From: Haemonchus contortus
Taxonomy: Eukaryota; Nematoda; Chromadorea; Rhabditida; Trichostrongylidae
NCBI GenBank assembly: GCA_000469685.2
Contig: LS997566.1
Location: 27,659,432-27,723,431 of the forward strand
Direction: 5' to 3'
Length of the DNA stretch: 64,000 nucleotides
Position numbers and translations under genes: made by a program. The stretch's first letter is position 1. Each line of letters opens with the position of its first letter. This document shows positions 48,101 through 63,100 of the stretch, piece by piece. Below the pieces are notes generated by a model. That model saw only the letters and a list, made by a program, of their open reading frames with translations. It was not told the DNA's origin and searched no databases.

Positions 48101-51100
48101 ATGGTTGGAACTTGGGTTGAGCCTCATCTTTTTAATCGCATACGTCCGATTCGGGTTGTTAAGCTTTCGCACGAATCGATGGTCATGGCCAAGTGCGTAT
48201 TGACTAGGACACCTACACCGCCGACACCTCTGCTGTCGCGTGTTCCAAGGAACAGTTCTTCTCCAGCCTCAAATACAGCGTGCAGCGGGCGATGCCTTCT
48301 CGTCCCGGTCAGTCCGATGACGTCGTACTTGATCTTCCTAGCTTGCATCATCAGGTCTTCTGTACACGCTTCCGATGCAGGCGCCCGTGCGTTGAAAGTA
48401 CAGATCGCCACCTTAGTCCTTCTCCTTTCGGGCCGCCCGTTTTGGCTCTGAGATTTTAGCAGCCGCTCCCGTGCGGTCCTACCCAACTCTGCCGTGTTGG
48501 GGGCTCCCTCAGGTTTAGGTTGATGAGGCTCATTTCGATTACTGTTTTTGGCGAGTAGATACCCAACGTGCAGCTTGCCAGGCTCTGACGTGGGGGCTAG
48601 GTTGACTCCGGGGGCTTGCCACGCTATCCCGAAATTTGAAGTGGACGAGGGGCTTAGTTTTTGGAGGCGGTCCCGAAACGCCTCCCAGATACTTTTCAGT
48701 CACTCAAATGCAACTTTTTGGCTGAGTCGATGGGCGGGATACTTACTGCACCCGCAGACTCTCCACACACGTATGCGTGGATACGCCTGCGAGAAACAGA
48801 TGGTATATTGACCCAGCACAGCAGAATCAAGGAGTCCATCCCCTGAATCCACCTGCGTCTCTGGGCGAGTACCGGTGACTTTTGGTCGGCAATTAATTCC
48901 CTACCCTCCACCTGGGGAGCCTCGTCACTAACCGTCTGGGTTACATCATTACATTATTACATTCATCATTATTCATTCATTCAACATTACAGGCGGTGCC
49001 GTCAATAAATATGATTTCAGAAATAGGTAAAAGATTTTGCCAGCCTAGCGATTTCTCTAAAAATTTCATGAACCCGCCATCAACCTTTGAAAAACACTTT
49101 ATAGTTATGAACAAAGCTCGAGAAGAATTTAAGAAAAGAACACCATATAACAACTCGGGATTCCTTTGCAGTGCTGTCATCATCTTGTGAACATTTATGT
49201 GAGTGTTTTCCTGAACGCCTTTTCCATTTTTCAGCATCCGTCATGGACGCGGCGTTCTCGGTATTGATTCCGGGATGGCTTTCATTCATCCATCGGGCGC
49301 AAAAACGAAGAAATGAAGGAAGGGATAGCGGAGAACACACCGCAGGGGGAGAACTCGCGGCTGATATCAGTTGGTCGTTACTATTACTTGCATAGTTTTT
49401 GTGATAGATGCTTTTTCCCTGTTGTTCCTGAAATTTGTCTTCGATCTGATCATCGATGTGGTGTTAATGTATCCGTTTGGATTCCTAGCTTGTCGTAAGA
49501 GTAAGGAAGTCATTTTCCTAGAGGCTCTAAACGCTTTTAGTGGGCGTCAAGAGAACGTTTGTATGCAGCTTTCATGGAAAACAATAACCTAGGTAAATGT
49601 TAGAATCTAGTATCCTTTTAAAGTCTTAAGATATACAATTAGGGACCGTCATTAGCAGGGGCCGCCTTGGTTCAAAAGGATTAGTGCCGAAGGATGAACT
49701 ATTTCAGTCTTCATATCTATCTACACTTCCTCTCTTTCTCCAGATCAGAAACTCTAGCAGCCATCTACTATAGTTCTAATGATTCAACCATTAACTCTAG
49801 ATAAACCAAAGTTATTGATGAATCGGAACTTGCTAAAAGACACAGTAATTGCATTATAACAATGCACCATTGGTATTGAAAAAAAACGCCAATTGGTTCT
49901 CCAGTCATCGATGCTCTCTGCAAAGTGAAAATTGGGCAAGTAATTTACTTCTTGTTATTTTTCTGCTTCAGAGCAGGAGCAAGACAGTGCTGACGACCGA
50001 ATCACGCTGAGTGGTATGCGTCAGAAGAATTGTGATCATGGTCTAGGTGCAGCCGCTCAAGGTTTACTAGGAATGATTGATTTCTGTGACAGCCACGAGG
50101 TATGTGAGCAGGTTTCAGAAAGAACGCTTGTGAAATGAGTTTTGTGGCTCTATTCTTGGTTTAGGATGGAATTGTAGAGGTTTCATCGTTTCAGGCGGAT
50201 GTATTAGCACGTGCGACTCTTTTCTTTGCTTTTGATGTAATTCGTCACAAGTTACATTTGAATCACTGCAGCCTAACCCATTTTGTTTCCTCACTCGTTA
50301 ATGACAACACTTTCCCAGAAGTATTGTCGACACACAACTACATGAACTTGTTAGATAGCAGGTGTGATTCATATATTGTCGTTCGGATTCTGCTATAGTT
50401 ACTTTGACGGAAATTATCATTTATAGCAAATGATCGATAATTATATTGTGCAAATGATCGATAATTATATTGTAAATAACTGAATATACAGGGTGGCTAC
50501 AAAGTATGGTTTGCCAAATCACACTCTGCTTGCTAGCCTGTAAATCCCTGTTTCAGCTGTGCAATATATGGATAAAGCATGTCAGTCATGCACTATAGCC
50601 AAATTATTGCGACTGTCGGTAGAAGTACCTCGGAGAAATGCGACCGTCTCCTTACGCGCGTCCATCGCACACCTCGTGGACGAAGGATGTTCGCTGCGGA
50701 GGTTGCAAGAAGGCTGCACATTAACGACAGAAGTTCAGAAGAATTGTGGCCCAGTACAGGGAGCGTGGACACCACCTACCACATCCAAAATCAGGGCGAC
50801 CAAGAACTGTCATTGTTTTTTGGATTCGGAAGGTGATCAAGAAGAGGATCTCACTGTGGAAGAGTCCGATGAGGTCAGCATGAACAAAATTGCTTCGGGT
50901 TTGCATATCTCACAAAGAAGTGTTTAAAACATTGTGAAATTAGGGTGAGCCAATTTGTGGCCAATTGTAATTACTTCACACCTTCCTCGCCCATCCACTC
51001 ACTCGCCTGGGGGGTGACCTCCCTTAACTGCTTGGCTGGTGACCTCTCTGTCAGACAACAAGCCTCACCTCTAACAATATCGATTGTGTGAGTGAGAAAC

Positions 51101-54100
51101 TTCGTTACATTCAAAGCATGAAAAATGAAACAAAGCAAAACAAAAAATATGAAACGCATAAATAATAAAACAAAAGAAGATGTGAAGGCTAAAATAACCA
51201 CTGGAAATATCATAAGAAAGGAGGAAAGAATTCATCGCATTGTGTAAGCATTCAGCATTCATTTTCACAAGACGCTTGCAGGCAAACTAGTTAATTGAGT
51301 GATCTTTCACACTTTTTTAACACCTTGTATCGCTTTTTTTTGAACACCGTCAGTAGGTCACTCGAAGTATTTTAACATGTGGATGAAAGCATCGTAAATC
51401 ACCTCTGTACTGTGTTTGTCATCGCATGAGCACGATGTCTGACTTGTATTACTCCGAATTCAACCGCAGTGCCTTCTCCGGCTTCAACTCATGATTAGCT
51501 GCTCCTGTTGCTCCTTCTTATTTCTACGAATCCCTATACCTAGCTAGCCCACCACAATACACTGTACCACCTCTATTTCATGTATCTGCACTCCTTCCTC
51601 CCTTTGCACCTCCCCTTTCTGTTCCCTTCCGAGTGCTGTAGCTCCGAATTCCTTTTATTTACATTCAGCACCCGCAAGCACTGTGAGCTCGGTGAACCAA
51701 AACTTTACGTTTTCCTAGACCCTAGAGGCAGCTACGGCTACTACAAATCCGGGGCACACCCAAGTGCCAACATATGTTGGTGAAAGGCAGGTAAGCAAAA
51801 TTGGGAAGCGTGACGTACTAATATACCGGATTCCAGGTACAACACGTTCTCTAACGTTCTACCGGAAGTACATAGGCAAAAACCATTTTAAAATGTGTGA
51901 TAATAATAATATTAATAATAAATATTATGCTATTATTACTAATAACACAATATTAAAGACTTCAATTCATGAAATCAATATCAGTACACTGAGACTGCTA
52001 GAAAGGTCACCAGCCAACCAATTAAGGGAGGTCACCCCACAGGCGAGTGGTGGATGTGCGAGGAAGGTGCGAAGTAATTACAATTGGACACAAATACCGA
52101 CTCCCGTGAAATTACGGTCGAGGTCGCGCAACAGCCAAAACCAGCGGCAGTTGATACCTCGGGCAGAGAAAAACTCCAGGAAACGACGAGTAAAATCAGA
52201 GCTTGTGCCTATTTATTTTTTTACATGCAAGTAAATACCGGACCATACTTTGTAGCCTCCCTGTACATTCGTATATATACGTGCTGTTGTATGCAAAGTT
52301 GCTGAATTCTTTATGTGAAACGGTTGCGTAGTTTGAGGTCGCGTGCAGGCCAGCATATGTGCACAGTAAGGAGGCGCCGTGGCAGAAACCCGTATTCGGT
52401 TTGAAGAGCAGTGCTGACACAAGGAATAGATCTAATGAGTACATGTGAATAGGATTAAATGTGATGAAATGTTCTTCTATGGAAGACAAAATTTCCACGT
52501 TTTCTACCGTAACAACTGAAAGACCCAAAAAAGTTAGTGCGTGGGGCTGATTGCTCTACGGGATGGGAATACCTGACGTAAAACGGTACTCCTGCTTCGA
52601 GCATGCGTGAGTCGTGCCTTCAGGTGAATGACATCCAATTCGCAAATTTGCTACCCGTTCGTTTCCTGCACGGTACAATGCCGAGTGAGAATTCTTACAA
52701 GAAAGTAGTGGCCCGGAAGCAGCGATAAGGTTAAATACACACGCTTTTCTCGGTGTGATAGATAACTAATACTGGTAGTGCTGGAGCGAATTCCGAAACA
52801 GCCAGATACTGAGAATAAACTAGGAAAGGCAAAGTTGGCAGCGGTTCTGTGGTGTAGAAGTGGGAAGGATTCTTTAGTGTGTTTAAGCGCGCTCCTAACT
52901 TTGTAACTCTCGTAACGATGTCTGTTCTATGTTTTCAAACTGCTAGAAAAAGGGGAAGGTTGATTAAAGGGGGGTATCAAGGTTGAGTCGAACACTGTTG
53001 CAATATGCTTAATTATGTCCATACAAGGTAGGGCGACTTCAACATGGGTTAAGTTGCACTAAAACTTAGATATTTTATTAAAGAACTTCGACGTTCGAAG
53101 AAAGGTACGAAATTGGTAGCAGGTACGAAAGGTGCAAGACGGAGAAGAGCAGTGCTGACTGTGGAGGAATTCATGTCATAGAGGGGAAAGTTTGTGGAAG
53201 AAGGCTCCAATTCTAGAAGAAATCAGATCACAAAATGGGAATTGGATAGCTTCTTCAGGGGTATGCAGATAGAATGACCTGCACACAGGAACGTAGCTTG
53301 TCTCGTCCCACTTCAGAAGAGGGGAAAGCAGTAGTTTTCTTTTTCTGTCAAAAAACTAGGATATCAATCCAATGTATTAGCCGCATACGCTCTTGCGTGT
53401 TGCTTGCCGAAATATGCTTGGGTGCTTTTTGTGAAACTTGAATAAAGGAATATTCAATTTCTATAGAATCCTTTCCGCACAAATACGTATTTCCAACTCT
53501 TTCAATTCTTCCTCTTTATACTACCGAACAATTATGTAGTTTAGTTTATCGAAAACCGATCAAGCCCAGTACGCCTTCTTTTGGCGAGTTCTCATCGAAT
53601 ATTGCTGTGAACGAGCCGAGTCAGAATGTGAACGTTTGGAATGTATCCATATGCTTGCGCCACCGCTCTCTTCAATGTGTGATCTGATCATAGAGTAAGT
53701 TTGCTAAAGCAATACATTTTGTGAATCTGGGTTTGACGCCAGAATTCATCATCGTCATCCCAGCTCTTTTTGCGATCATTCTCGGTTTAGACTGGAACAC
53801 TCTTCGAAGAAGGATTCCGTCAACTCAGATGAAACAGAATCATCTGTCCCTACCTGTGACATACATCAGGTGGATCTTTTTCGTGAACTGACTTCTTTAA
53901 TCGTATCTAAGCACTAATCAAGAGTATTAATATAATCGCCAGTTGGATCACCCGGCTAAGGCTTGGCAATCTCCTTCTCTTGGATATTGGTCTACAGCTC
54001 CCATTCCTTCTGAATTTGAACGCTTCTTTACAGGGGAACAGGAGTGACCTTGGAAATGTGTGGTCTCTTTAAAGGGCCATTTCAAGTTCCTATGAGTCCC

Positions 54101-57100
54101 TATTAAACGGTTCCAGCTTCTCTCCCTCGTAGCTCGACGTTGGTGCATAAGCAACGAAGATTGTCAGAGCTGGGGTTGACCCACGTCTTCACAATCGCGA
54201 ACGTTCGATTCGGATGATCAACTTCTCTTATGAATCGATTTTTATGGCCAAGTGTTTATTGAAAAGGACACTTGTACGGCGAGACCTCTGTTATGGCATG
54301 TTTCAAGGAACCATCGCCCAAATACGAATTTAATATCAAATATGACATCATCAGGCCGTCCGGCCCGTTCAATGGGTAACGTTAACGTCCCGGTCGGTCT
54401 GATGATGACCTCGTCCCGGTGGGGCCTGATAATGTCGTATTTAATATTCCTAGCCTGCACCATTGGATTTCGATGCACGCTTTGGATGCAAGCGTTCGTG
54501 CGTTGAAAGCCCAGGTCGTCATATTAATTCCTCTCCTTTAGAACAGCCTGTCATGGCTCCGAGGTTTTAACAGGCTATCCCTAGGGCAGGATATCTGTTC
54601 TCCCTCAGGTACTGGAATTGAGGGCCTGTACACAAGTAGCTAGCCAGTTTCTGACCTGGGGCTTCGTTGATTCTGGGTAGCTTGCCAGGCCATTCGAGAG
54701 TCGGCAAAAGCTTAGATTACGAAGGCGGCCCCGAATCGCCTTCCGGACTTCTTCCCAGTTACTCGGACACAACTTTTTGCTGAGCCGATGAGCAGGAAAG
54801 CAGCCGCACTTGTATACTCCCTGCATACGCAGGCATGGATAATTCTGCAAAGGTACAGAAGTACAAAAATCCAACACAGATTAACAGGGAGTCTATCCTT
54901 GAATACGTAATCCGTCTCTGTTCAAGTATCGACGGTTTTTGGGTGGCGATTCACTCAACTTTCCGCGACTTTGGGCCGAGTCACCTAGCCTCGTCACCAA
55001 CCGACTGAAGGTCTTTCAGTGAAGGAGATAAGTGGTATAAAATTACGCCATACAGAATCACATCATACCGTATTCGTCAACAAAATTCTTGAAGTATAAT
55101 TGTTCATGAAAATTGGAATCTACAGAGCGCGACTGCACAGCGGGATTATCGAATACTCATTATCAGATTTCTTCTTCAGATATTATTTTATCAGGCATTA
55201 CATCATTGGGTTTGGGACCGTAAGTAGTCAAAAGCAATATCCTGTGTTATCCTGGCCAAGCGTTCTTTCTGAGTGTGAAAGGAAGGAAAGCCTGGCGTCG
55301 GCCTGCTGATCTGGTTGATAAATTTTATTTTTTTTTTTTTTAATTTCACATAAATTTTTTCACAGCTAGTCGTTGTCACAAACTTTCCCCTCTTTTGATA
55401 TTTTAATATCAAGCTTTATTTTGATGAATCGCATTTTGTTAAGTTTTGTCACCTTATTATGTGTGACAATGGGCGTAGTCTCGAGTCGCTAGGTCTTATG
55501 TAATAATTCAAGAAATTTTTAAGATAGCCATTCTACATCTTTTATCAATTCTACGTTACCTGGACCATAGAGATGCAGTGGAAATGTAAGTTTACTTCAT
55601 TTTTCATTGTTGTTAATGTAAAGAGAGCTATTTTTGAGGGGCGAATGGAAGTGCCTTTTGCTTCATTTCCTCCGAGATGTAACAATTTCGAAGGAATTGA
55701 CTGAATGCGTGATAGACAATTTGGTGAAAGAGTTTTTCGATGGAAAACCAGAGGTTGTTTATTCGTGAACTCGATACTAACAATGTAATCATAGCATATG
55801 AAATTTCTCCCAGGAATGAACCTGTGGCTTTCAAGGACCTAGCTTAAGGAACGTTGTCGGGTCGAAAAATTTCCCAGATAGTAATAAAGGCCCTAAAAAT
55901 CGGCTTAGCCGTCGTGTACTCCCAGAGACGGAGGATTTACTGCGTTGTAGATGCTGCAGAATTGGACGCTTTGCACGCAGGCATCCTACAGTGGCCAGCT
56001 ATATACAATGGCACGCACATTTGGACAACTCGTCGAGATACCCCTTCTATGCGGTTTTTGTCTGTCTATCTTCTTTATCTGTCATTGCAATTCTCGTCCA
56101 ACCCCCAAGTCTAGCAGTTTCTTAAAGTCATTTTTGCGCCATCCTGAGCTGCCACTTCCATTATTCGACTCGAACTTGATACCCCAAAATTTTTTCGGTC
56201 CTCAATTTTGGGTTATTTTCACATTTTGAACACTGTGTTATTAATGACAATTCAATCTTGTTGGCTCTACAGCAGCTTCTCGTGACTGTCTGCGACGCTA
56301 TTGCCGAGACTATACGGTCTGCTGGTCTGGACAAATGTGACGAAAGCAGTGCGCGAGAAATGCAACAGGTTGTTCTGTACTCAGATTCCCTGCCCAATTG
56401 ATAGAAGTCAGCTGTCTCTCCTTTAGCCCACATCAAAACACAATGCGAGTTTGTATGCAACTGACGCATTCAATGCTACGCACAGGAGTCTTTCAACGAT
56501 GTGGGCCTCTTTTGAAGAAACTCTTTGACGACATCGTAAGTCGAATTATCTGGTATCCCAAAGTACCGCTTAGAAGTTTTCTTAATTATTGTTGGGTCTC
56601 TATCTCTTGAAAATTTCTAATATTTTAAGGTTCTAGAACGATCTTTTCTTTATACCAGTCGGTTTGTCCGGCTATTCCGGGCTTCCCTCATTCCCTGACA
56701 AAGTTGTAAAAATCAACTAACTCTCCACTCTTTCTTTGAAACAAATAAAATTTTCCTGTTCACGAAGTTTGAAACAGAACTAAGAGGGCAGTGCAAATGA
56801 TATCCACTGTAGTGTGCTTACGCCTCTAACTGGAAGTCTCGACCTTTTGCTATCTTTCTCAAAAACAATTACCCAACGGAGATTCAACTAATAGGCAACC
56901 AAAGCTCTGGGCGTACTCATAAATGTTCCGAGTGATGATAATACCATTATCCGGTGCCGTGGTCAATGCATCCTTCTCGTTACGAAGATATCATTTGTTT
57001 AGAATTCCAGAGTAATGGCGGTCGATTAAGTTTTGTCGCTAATTATATCGATCAAAGAGGATCCCTCATTAAGTTCCAAACTTTGCTGGGTAACGGTCGT

Positions 57101-60100
57101 AATCTACTTGCAAGAAATTAACAAAATCCTCACCTGCTTATCGTAGTGCCGCTAATGGTTCCCTTTCGCTGCACTTACCATTCACTTTTGTCCTACTACT
57201 CTGCCATCACGTCCTATCGAATGAAACATACTGAACAGTCAAAGCTACATCGTAAATACCGAAGACGTTAGGATTTTGATCGGTAGGTGGCTCCTCTTAG
57301 GCTCCTCATCTTCTCTTGTCAGTTACTATCGTTTCCTGTCACCGAGTACCTACGACCTCCATTACATCCTTGACATGCCAAAGTTTCACTTTATGCACGA
57401 AAATCTGTAATCCTACCAAATTCAACTCTTTAGGTTCAAGGGACAGGAGTTATTAATTCCTGCTCAGCCATTTATTTCGCGGGCGCCCTGCCCCTTAAGG
57501 GCGAAGTCTTGTCCTGCCAGCTGCCATAAGTCCTGACTGTACTCCTACCCAATTTCAACGCTCCTGGTCCACTGGAACGGAATATATGAGTTTGCGCCCC
57601 AAAATTTCTATCGCGCACGCCCGCCCCCTGTGAGTGGAGTTCGGTCCAGCTATCCATTGTAAGTGTTCCTATCCTACACCACGTACTCTTTCCAAATTTG
57701 AACTCTCTAGGTCTACGGGAACAGGAGTTACGAATTTCCCGGTCAAACACACACAAAAACACAGGCATTAGCGCGTTATGTGCCGTAGAATAAGTAGAGA
57801 TCCGAGTTAACGTTCTGATTCTTTGGAAGCACTTCAAGCTGTATCTCACCTTTGTAATCCCACCGAATAGATGTCGTGACCTCTTTTGATGAAGGTCAGC
57901 TTTGGACCTCGCTTGGGCAAGGTCCTCCGAAAGTTTGTGAGTTGAATCATCAACAACGTGCCGATTTTCATCAACGGCCTTTATTCGATTCACAAATGGA
58001 TGCTTTTTATGGCGTTCAAAGCTCAAATCGCGGATACTATCTCGTGGCGTCAAGTGTTCCCTCAACTCGTGTGGTGCTTGAACTTCCTCCTCTTTTTTAG
58101 TGCAAGTTTTTCGATAGTCTAGTTAACTATTCCTGTGAATGAGTTGGTTTCTTCAGCAAGTTCTTACATGGGCTACATGAAGACCAGCTCCAGTCATTGC
58201 CGTCGAAAGATGGCCATTCATGCCTGCTGGACAGCTCACTTTGCAGTGATAAATTTCGGGAGGGGAAAGTTATGGACCAGTGTTCATATTTACACTGTGA
58301 TCTGACACCGTCAGTATATATTTTAGTAAAGTATATATTTTTATATCAAAGAAGACACTAGCAGTTTCGTGCCGAAAAAACTTATTTCTCTATCTTCCCT
58401 GGAAAAGTGCTGTTCATTTTTTTTTCTCTAAAAGTGCAACTATAACGTACAAACTTCTGCGAAGCTTCTTAAACAAGCGTTCAGGAACTCGTTCTCAGAA
58501 CTCGGATTTACTTTCCAAACGACCTAATAGTGTTGCGTAAGGGGGAGGAATCCGCTTCTAATCTCACTACTTATTTTTGAAAGATTTAGATTGTCGTGGG
58601 ATTGAAGTCAGAAAATTCTCGCGTATACGTATGGGCTCTCGAAGCGGCAGGGATTCTTGCAATGCTTGAAGAAAGTCTGGCCGAAGACGTTTTTTCGAAA
58701 GCTGAAGAAGGTCTAAAAAGCGACAGTGAAGAACTCCAGGTTCAGTAAATATTTGAAGTATTGTTTGTCAAAATATTCGATTACCTTGGCGTTACAGGTG
58801 CGCATCGGTCGTTTTTTCTACTCGAAAATGTATATATATAATACATACAGTACTGGTCAAAAAGAAATCACCTTGAACCTTTTTTCTCATAACTCATCTC
58901 AAATTCGATGTTTTTGAATGGTTTTTTGGTATGTTGACAACAGTAATGTTTTATAATGTCCTCACCATAGAACTCACGGAACTTCCCCTTATTTAGGTTG
59001 AAAAGCCATTTTTCACATTCTTCCTGAACAGGGCAAAATAATACCAGTTCCAACAATTCAACATAAATCACTTGACTTAAACGCTATCATCATGAGATTA
59101 AAACCTAAATAACTACTAACCTAATGCTTTGTAGCGAAGCCGTTGGCATCGATGACGGCTTGGTATCTGCAGGTCATTGACTCGACCAACTCGTCGATCA
59201 GGCACTTATCAATTTTCTTCCACTCTTCTTCAAATTGGCCAAACTTGTCCAACCAAACACCACCTATCCGTTTCTTGAGTTCCTGCCACGAGGGCTCAAT
59301 GATGTTCAGGTCAAAGGACTGGCCTGGTCCGTCAAGGCATCGAATTTTCCGATGAGTCAGCCACGCGCGCCCCCTTCTAGATCTCTGCTTGGGGTGGTTA
59401 ACCTGCTGGAAAGTAACTTTGCCGCCGTGTACAGGACGGGCGAAAGGTAGCATGCATTTCTACAAAATGACTACGTACTTCTGGTGGTCTATAGTAGTGT
59501 GATTATGTTGCAGGGACCCCATGCCTAGACTCGGAAAATATCCCCAAAGCAATACAGAACCGACACCATGCCTGAGAGCTCTCAATTGGTACTTGGAGTC
59601 GAAAATTGTATTCAAAGGTCGTTTACGAACGAAGTCCCATCTTTACCAAGCGAAACAATCTTTGACTGTCGCTCTAGATGACTTCGCGCTATTGGTCGAA
59701 AGACCAGTGAAGGTGCTTACGCGCCCATTGAAGTCAAGCTCGTCTAATTTTCAGAGATCCAGATACTTTTTCACAAGTCTTCTTCCATATAATCTAGCAC
59801 CCCACTGGCGTCTGTTGATGGCATCTGTAGATGGTAGCGGCGTCGCCGTGTTCGATAGTTCGGCCATTATATCGGAAGATGCTCGTCTGTGATCTTGGGT
59901 CGACGCACAAATGATCTTCATGTAGTCCTCAAGAGCGGCGATCCGTGGCCTCCCCTAGCTGGCTTGCTCGATTGGGCCTATGAGAGACTCAATACTTCCG
60001 ATATCCTTCGTAGTCGTAGACAATGACACAACAAACAGCTTTGGATGTTGAGCATGGGTCAATTCCTGCTCACTGCTCGTGGCAATGGCGGAGAGCTGCT

Positions 60101-63100
60101 CCATGGTCAGAGGGCGAGTGCTAAAGTTTCGTCCTTTTATTGGAAGAGATTTACTGTTGAAACAAAGAATCCTAAAGCAATTTTATACTCGAAAAAATTT
60201 CAGAAAAACTCAAATAAATTTGGGCCGATGTTGCAAATTTTTGAAAAAAAAACCGTCCAGTAGGCGGGAAGTAAGCTCCCGCTTATTTTCCATCGCAGGA
60301 AAGTCGGAGATATTTGAGGAAGGCGCTGCCAAAGAATCAGTCGAAAATATCGAGTTCGAGATGAGTTATGACAAAAAAGGTTCAAGGTGATTTCTTTTTG
60401 ACCAGTACTGTATGTAAATGTGAATGTATATGTATATAGAGTGTTCAATTTATTTTATTGTGGGCGTCAAAATTTAAAAGTTTCGAAGGCAGAAATTATA
60501 TTTTAATTCCACTTCATACTTTTAGTTATTTGCATAAGCAGGTTTTCTTACAATCTGCATGGTCAGTAAGATTCCCAGTATCGACAGGACGGTGAAGGCT
60601 AAGTCACGGCCACTTGCGAGATTTCGCTGGCAAGGGGTGAAAGGATCGTAACTTCATTTTTTATTGCACTAATGACCATGTAGAGTGATGTAAATCAATA
60701 TTGAGGATCAATTGAAGACAAACACCGAAGGAGTATAAGGATCAATGTTTCCAAACACAGGGTTATTGAGGAAGTCCGTCCGCGAGTTGATCGTAATCCC
60801 AAGTGGTCCATAAGAGGGGTTGCCATGAAACTGGACATATCGAAATTGTCGATGAGGCAGATTGTCAAGGAAAGGCTTCATTCTAGTCCTACGCAAAAAT
60901 GCCATTCCGTTTCCGATCTCAACAGAAATATAGAGCCAAAACATACAGAAGGTTACTGACTCAAATGGATATTCATTTATATAAGAGAGGAGTCGCCGTA
61001 TTTGGGATCGTGGTAATTTTGAATAAGTGGACCGTCTAATCCAGGATGCGCGCAGTTGAAGAACTTCCGGCTCGAACATTTAGTCCGCTTTCCTATAGAG
61101 ATTGAAGTATGGGTTTGAGAAATTGTGCTACTAGAGTAAATGACACTACCATTTTAGAGCCATGCCTGAAAATTTCCGCTCCAGTTTCTTCGCTAGCATG
61201 AAACACTAGATGGTTATGATCAGATAAGTTGTCAGACCGCTCACAGGGAAGTTTTTCGGATACCCTTGTGCCTCACGACTTTATACTGCAGAGGGTGCTG
61301 GACTTTGGGCGCAACTCAACTGCAGGGCAACTTTAGCTAACGAATGTCATGCAAGAAAACCGTGATGAGCTGATGAGCAATGCATTTTTTTGTATGGGAA
61401 GTGCTGAAATTATACGGTTGCCGTCCAGTATGAAAGTTGATGAGTTTCAAAGTACGGAAAAAGTGACTTCAAGGAATCCCAAAGGAAAGACTGAGAACGT
61501 TATCAGACAGAGGAGATGCATGGCGAAGTTTTACAACAATAGCAAGCGCTGCGATGGCGCGGGGTTAGTGCCAGGCAGTTTTAAGCGAGCAGGTTAAGTT
61601 TTATTATACCAGATTTCAGCTTTACAAATAATGGTCGCAGAGCAAAGTGAGTGGTATCGACAAGCGGTGACTTGCTTGAATTCTTACCAGGGAAGGATCC
61701 CAAGTCGAAGTGGCCATTTGAAATGAGACCTACACTGCTGGACGTGTTTTTGGATGCTGAGTTCGAATCTGCTTTCCAAATTTGCCGAGCGTTTCTGTGA
61801 ACGGAGTTACGAGGGTGGTTTCAGGGAGCTTAACATAAGAAAACTTAAATTACATGGATGCGCCTTTCTTCTCAACGGCGGCTTGGTGTGGTGGTAAGCG
61901 TGACGCCTCATGTGCGGGAGACTAGGGTTCGAATTTTGTGGAGGATGGAATTTTTGCATTATATGGAATTTTTCCCTTGAGGACTAGAAACTAGTGCCAT
62001 GGTGATTTTATCACGTTCTATGAAGTTTTGATGCTTTGCTGATGCCTTCTCCTACCTACCTACCTGTTACCGAGTAGGAAATTCTTCGGTGCGCAAAACT
62101 TGGAGCTCCGGGCGAGAATAAGGCATACGTTGACGAGCAATGATGATGCTAAAGTCCGTGTTGGTGCTAGATTGGGTGCGATGGTACGTAATAGCTCCGG
62201 ACCCACCAACACCGGCACTGTGGACAATGGGCTCGTGGATATCATTCACGGACCAAAAAGCAATTCAGTGAGTCTTACCTCCAAAAAAGCAGGTGAGGGG
62301 AATTGCACTCTTCTCGAGGCTTCCAGGAGTCTAATACAGCCAACAGAAGCCTCTTTAGACCATCCTTTTAGAAACATGGTCGAACGCACCACCCCATATG
62401 TAACAGCTCATGATCTCAACTTTTGCGTGTACACTCGAAACCCCATTTCCGCCTACTATCGCTTGTCTACTTTTAGTTCTGAGCTCTTAGATCTAGGAAA
62501 TTCCTCTTTTAATCATGGTATGGCGCCGGTTACTTGAATGCTCACCCGGGTGATTTTGGGACGCCTACACAATTCTGTTTCCCTCCTGATTCGGGGTTAG
62601 CAACTGTGAAGCAATGGGCTGTGACGAGTTCTTTTTCATCCCTTGCTTCCATTGTGAGAAGTTCTTTGTTACAAGCATTTCGTGTAGAGTATCACATTTG
62701 ATCATTCAAGTGGCAAAAGTTATCCTACTGTGAATATAGAGTGAGGGGGCATGCGATAAAAACTGAAGTATTACTTTATGTGAATGAATATCAGCAAAAG
62801 CATGAAAAGGTCATAAAACGTAATAGAATCTAATGAGAGCATTTTCTAGTCCTTAAGGGAGAAATTTTATATAAAGCAAAAATTCCGTCCTCCACAAAAC
62901 CCAAACCCTGGTCTCCCGCACATGAAGCGTCACGCTACCACCACACCAAGCCGCCGTTGAGAAGAAAGGCGCATCCATGTAATTTAAGCTTTCTTATGTT
63001 GAGCTCCCTGAAACCACCCTCATAACACCGTTCACAGAAACGCTCGGCAAATTTGGAAAGCAGATTCAAGCTCAGCATCCAAAAACACGTCCAGCAGTGT

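Noticed and set aside
48101..48451. 116-codon plus-strand frame
   Set aside because: Antisense to the RTE endonuclease domain, whose minus-strand translation is clearly the real one.
59521..59892. 123-codon plus-strand frame in the Tc1 element
   Set aside because: It is the antisense shadow of the broken transposase on the minus strand.
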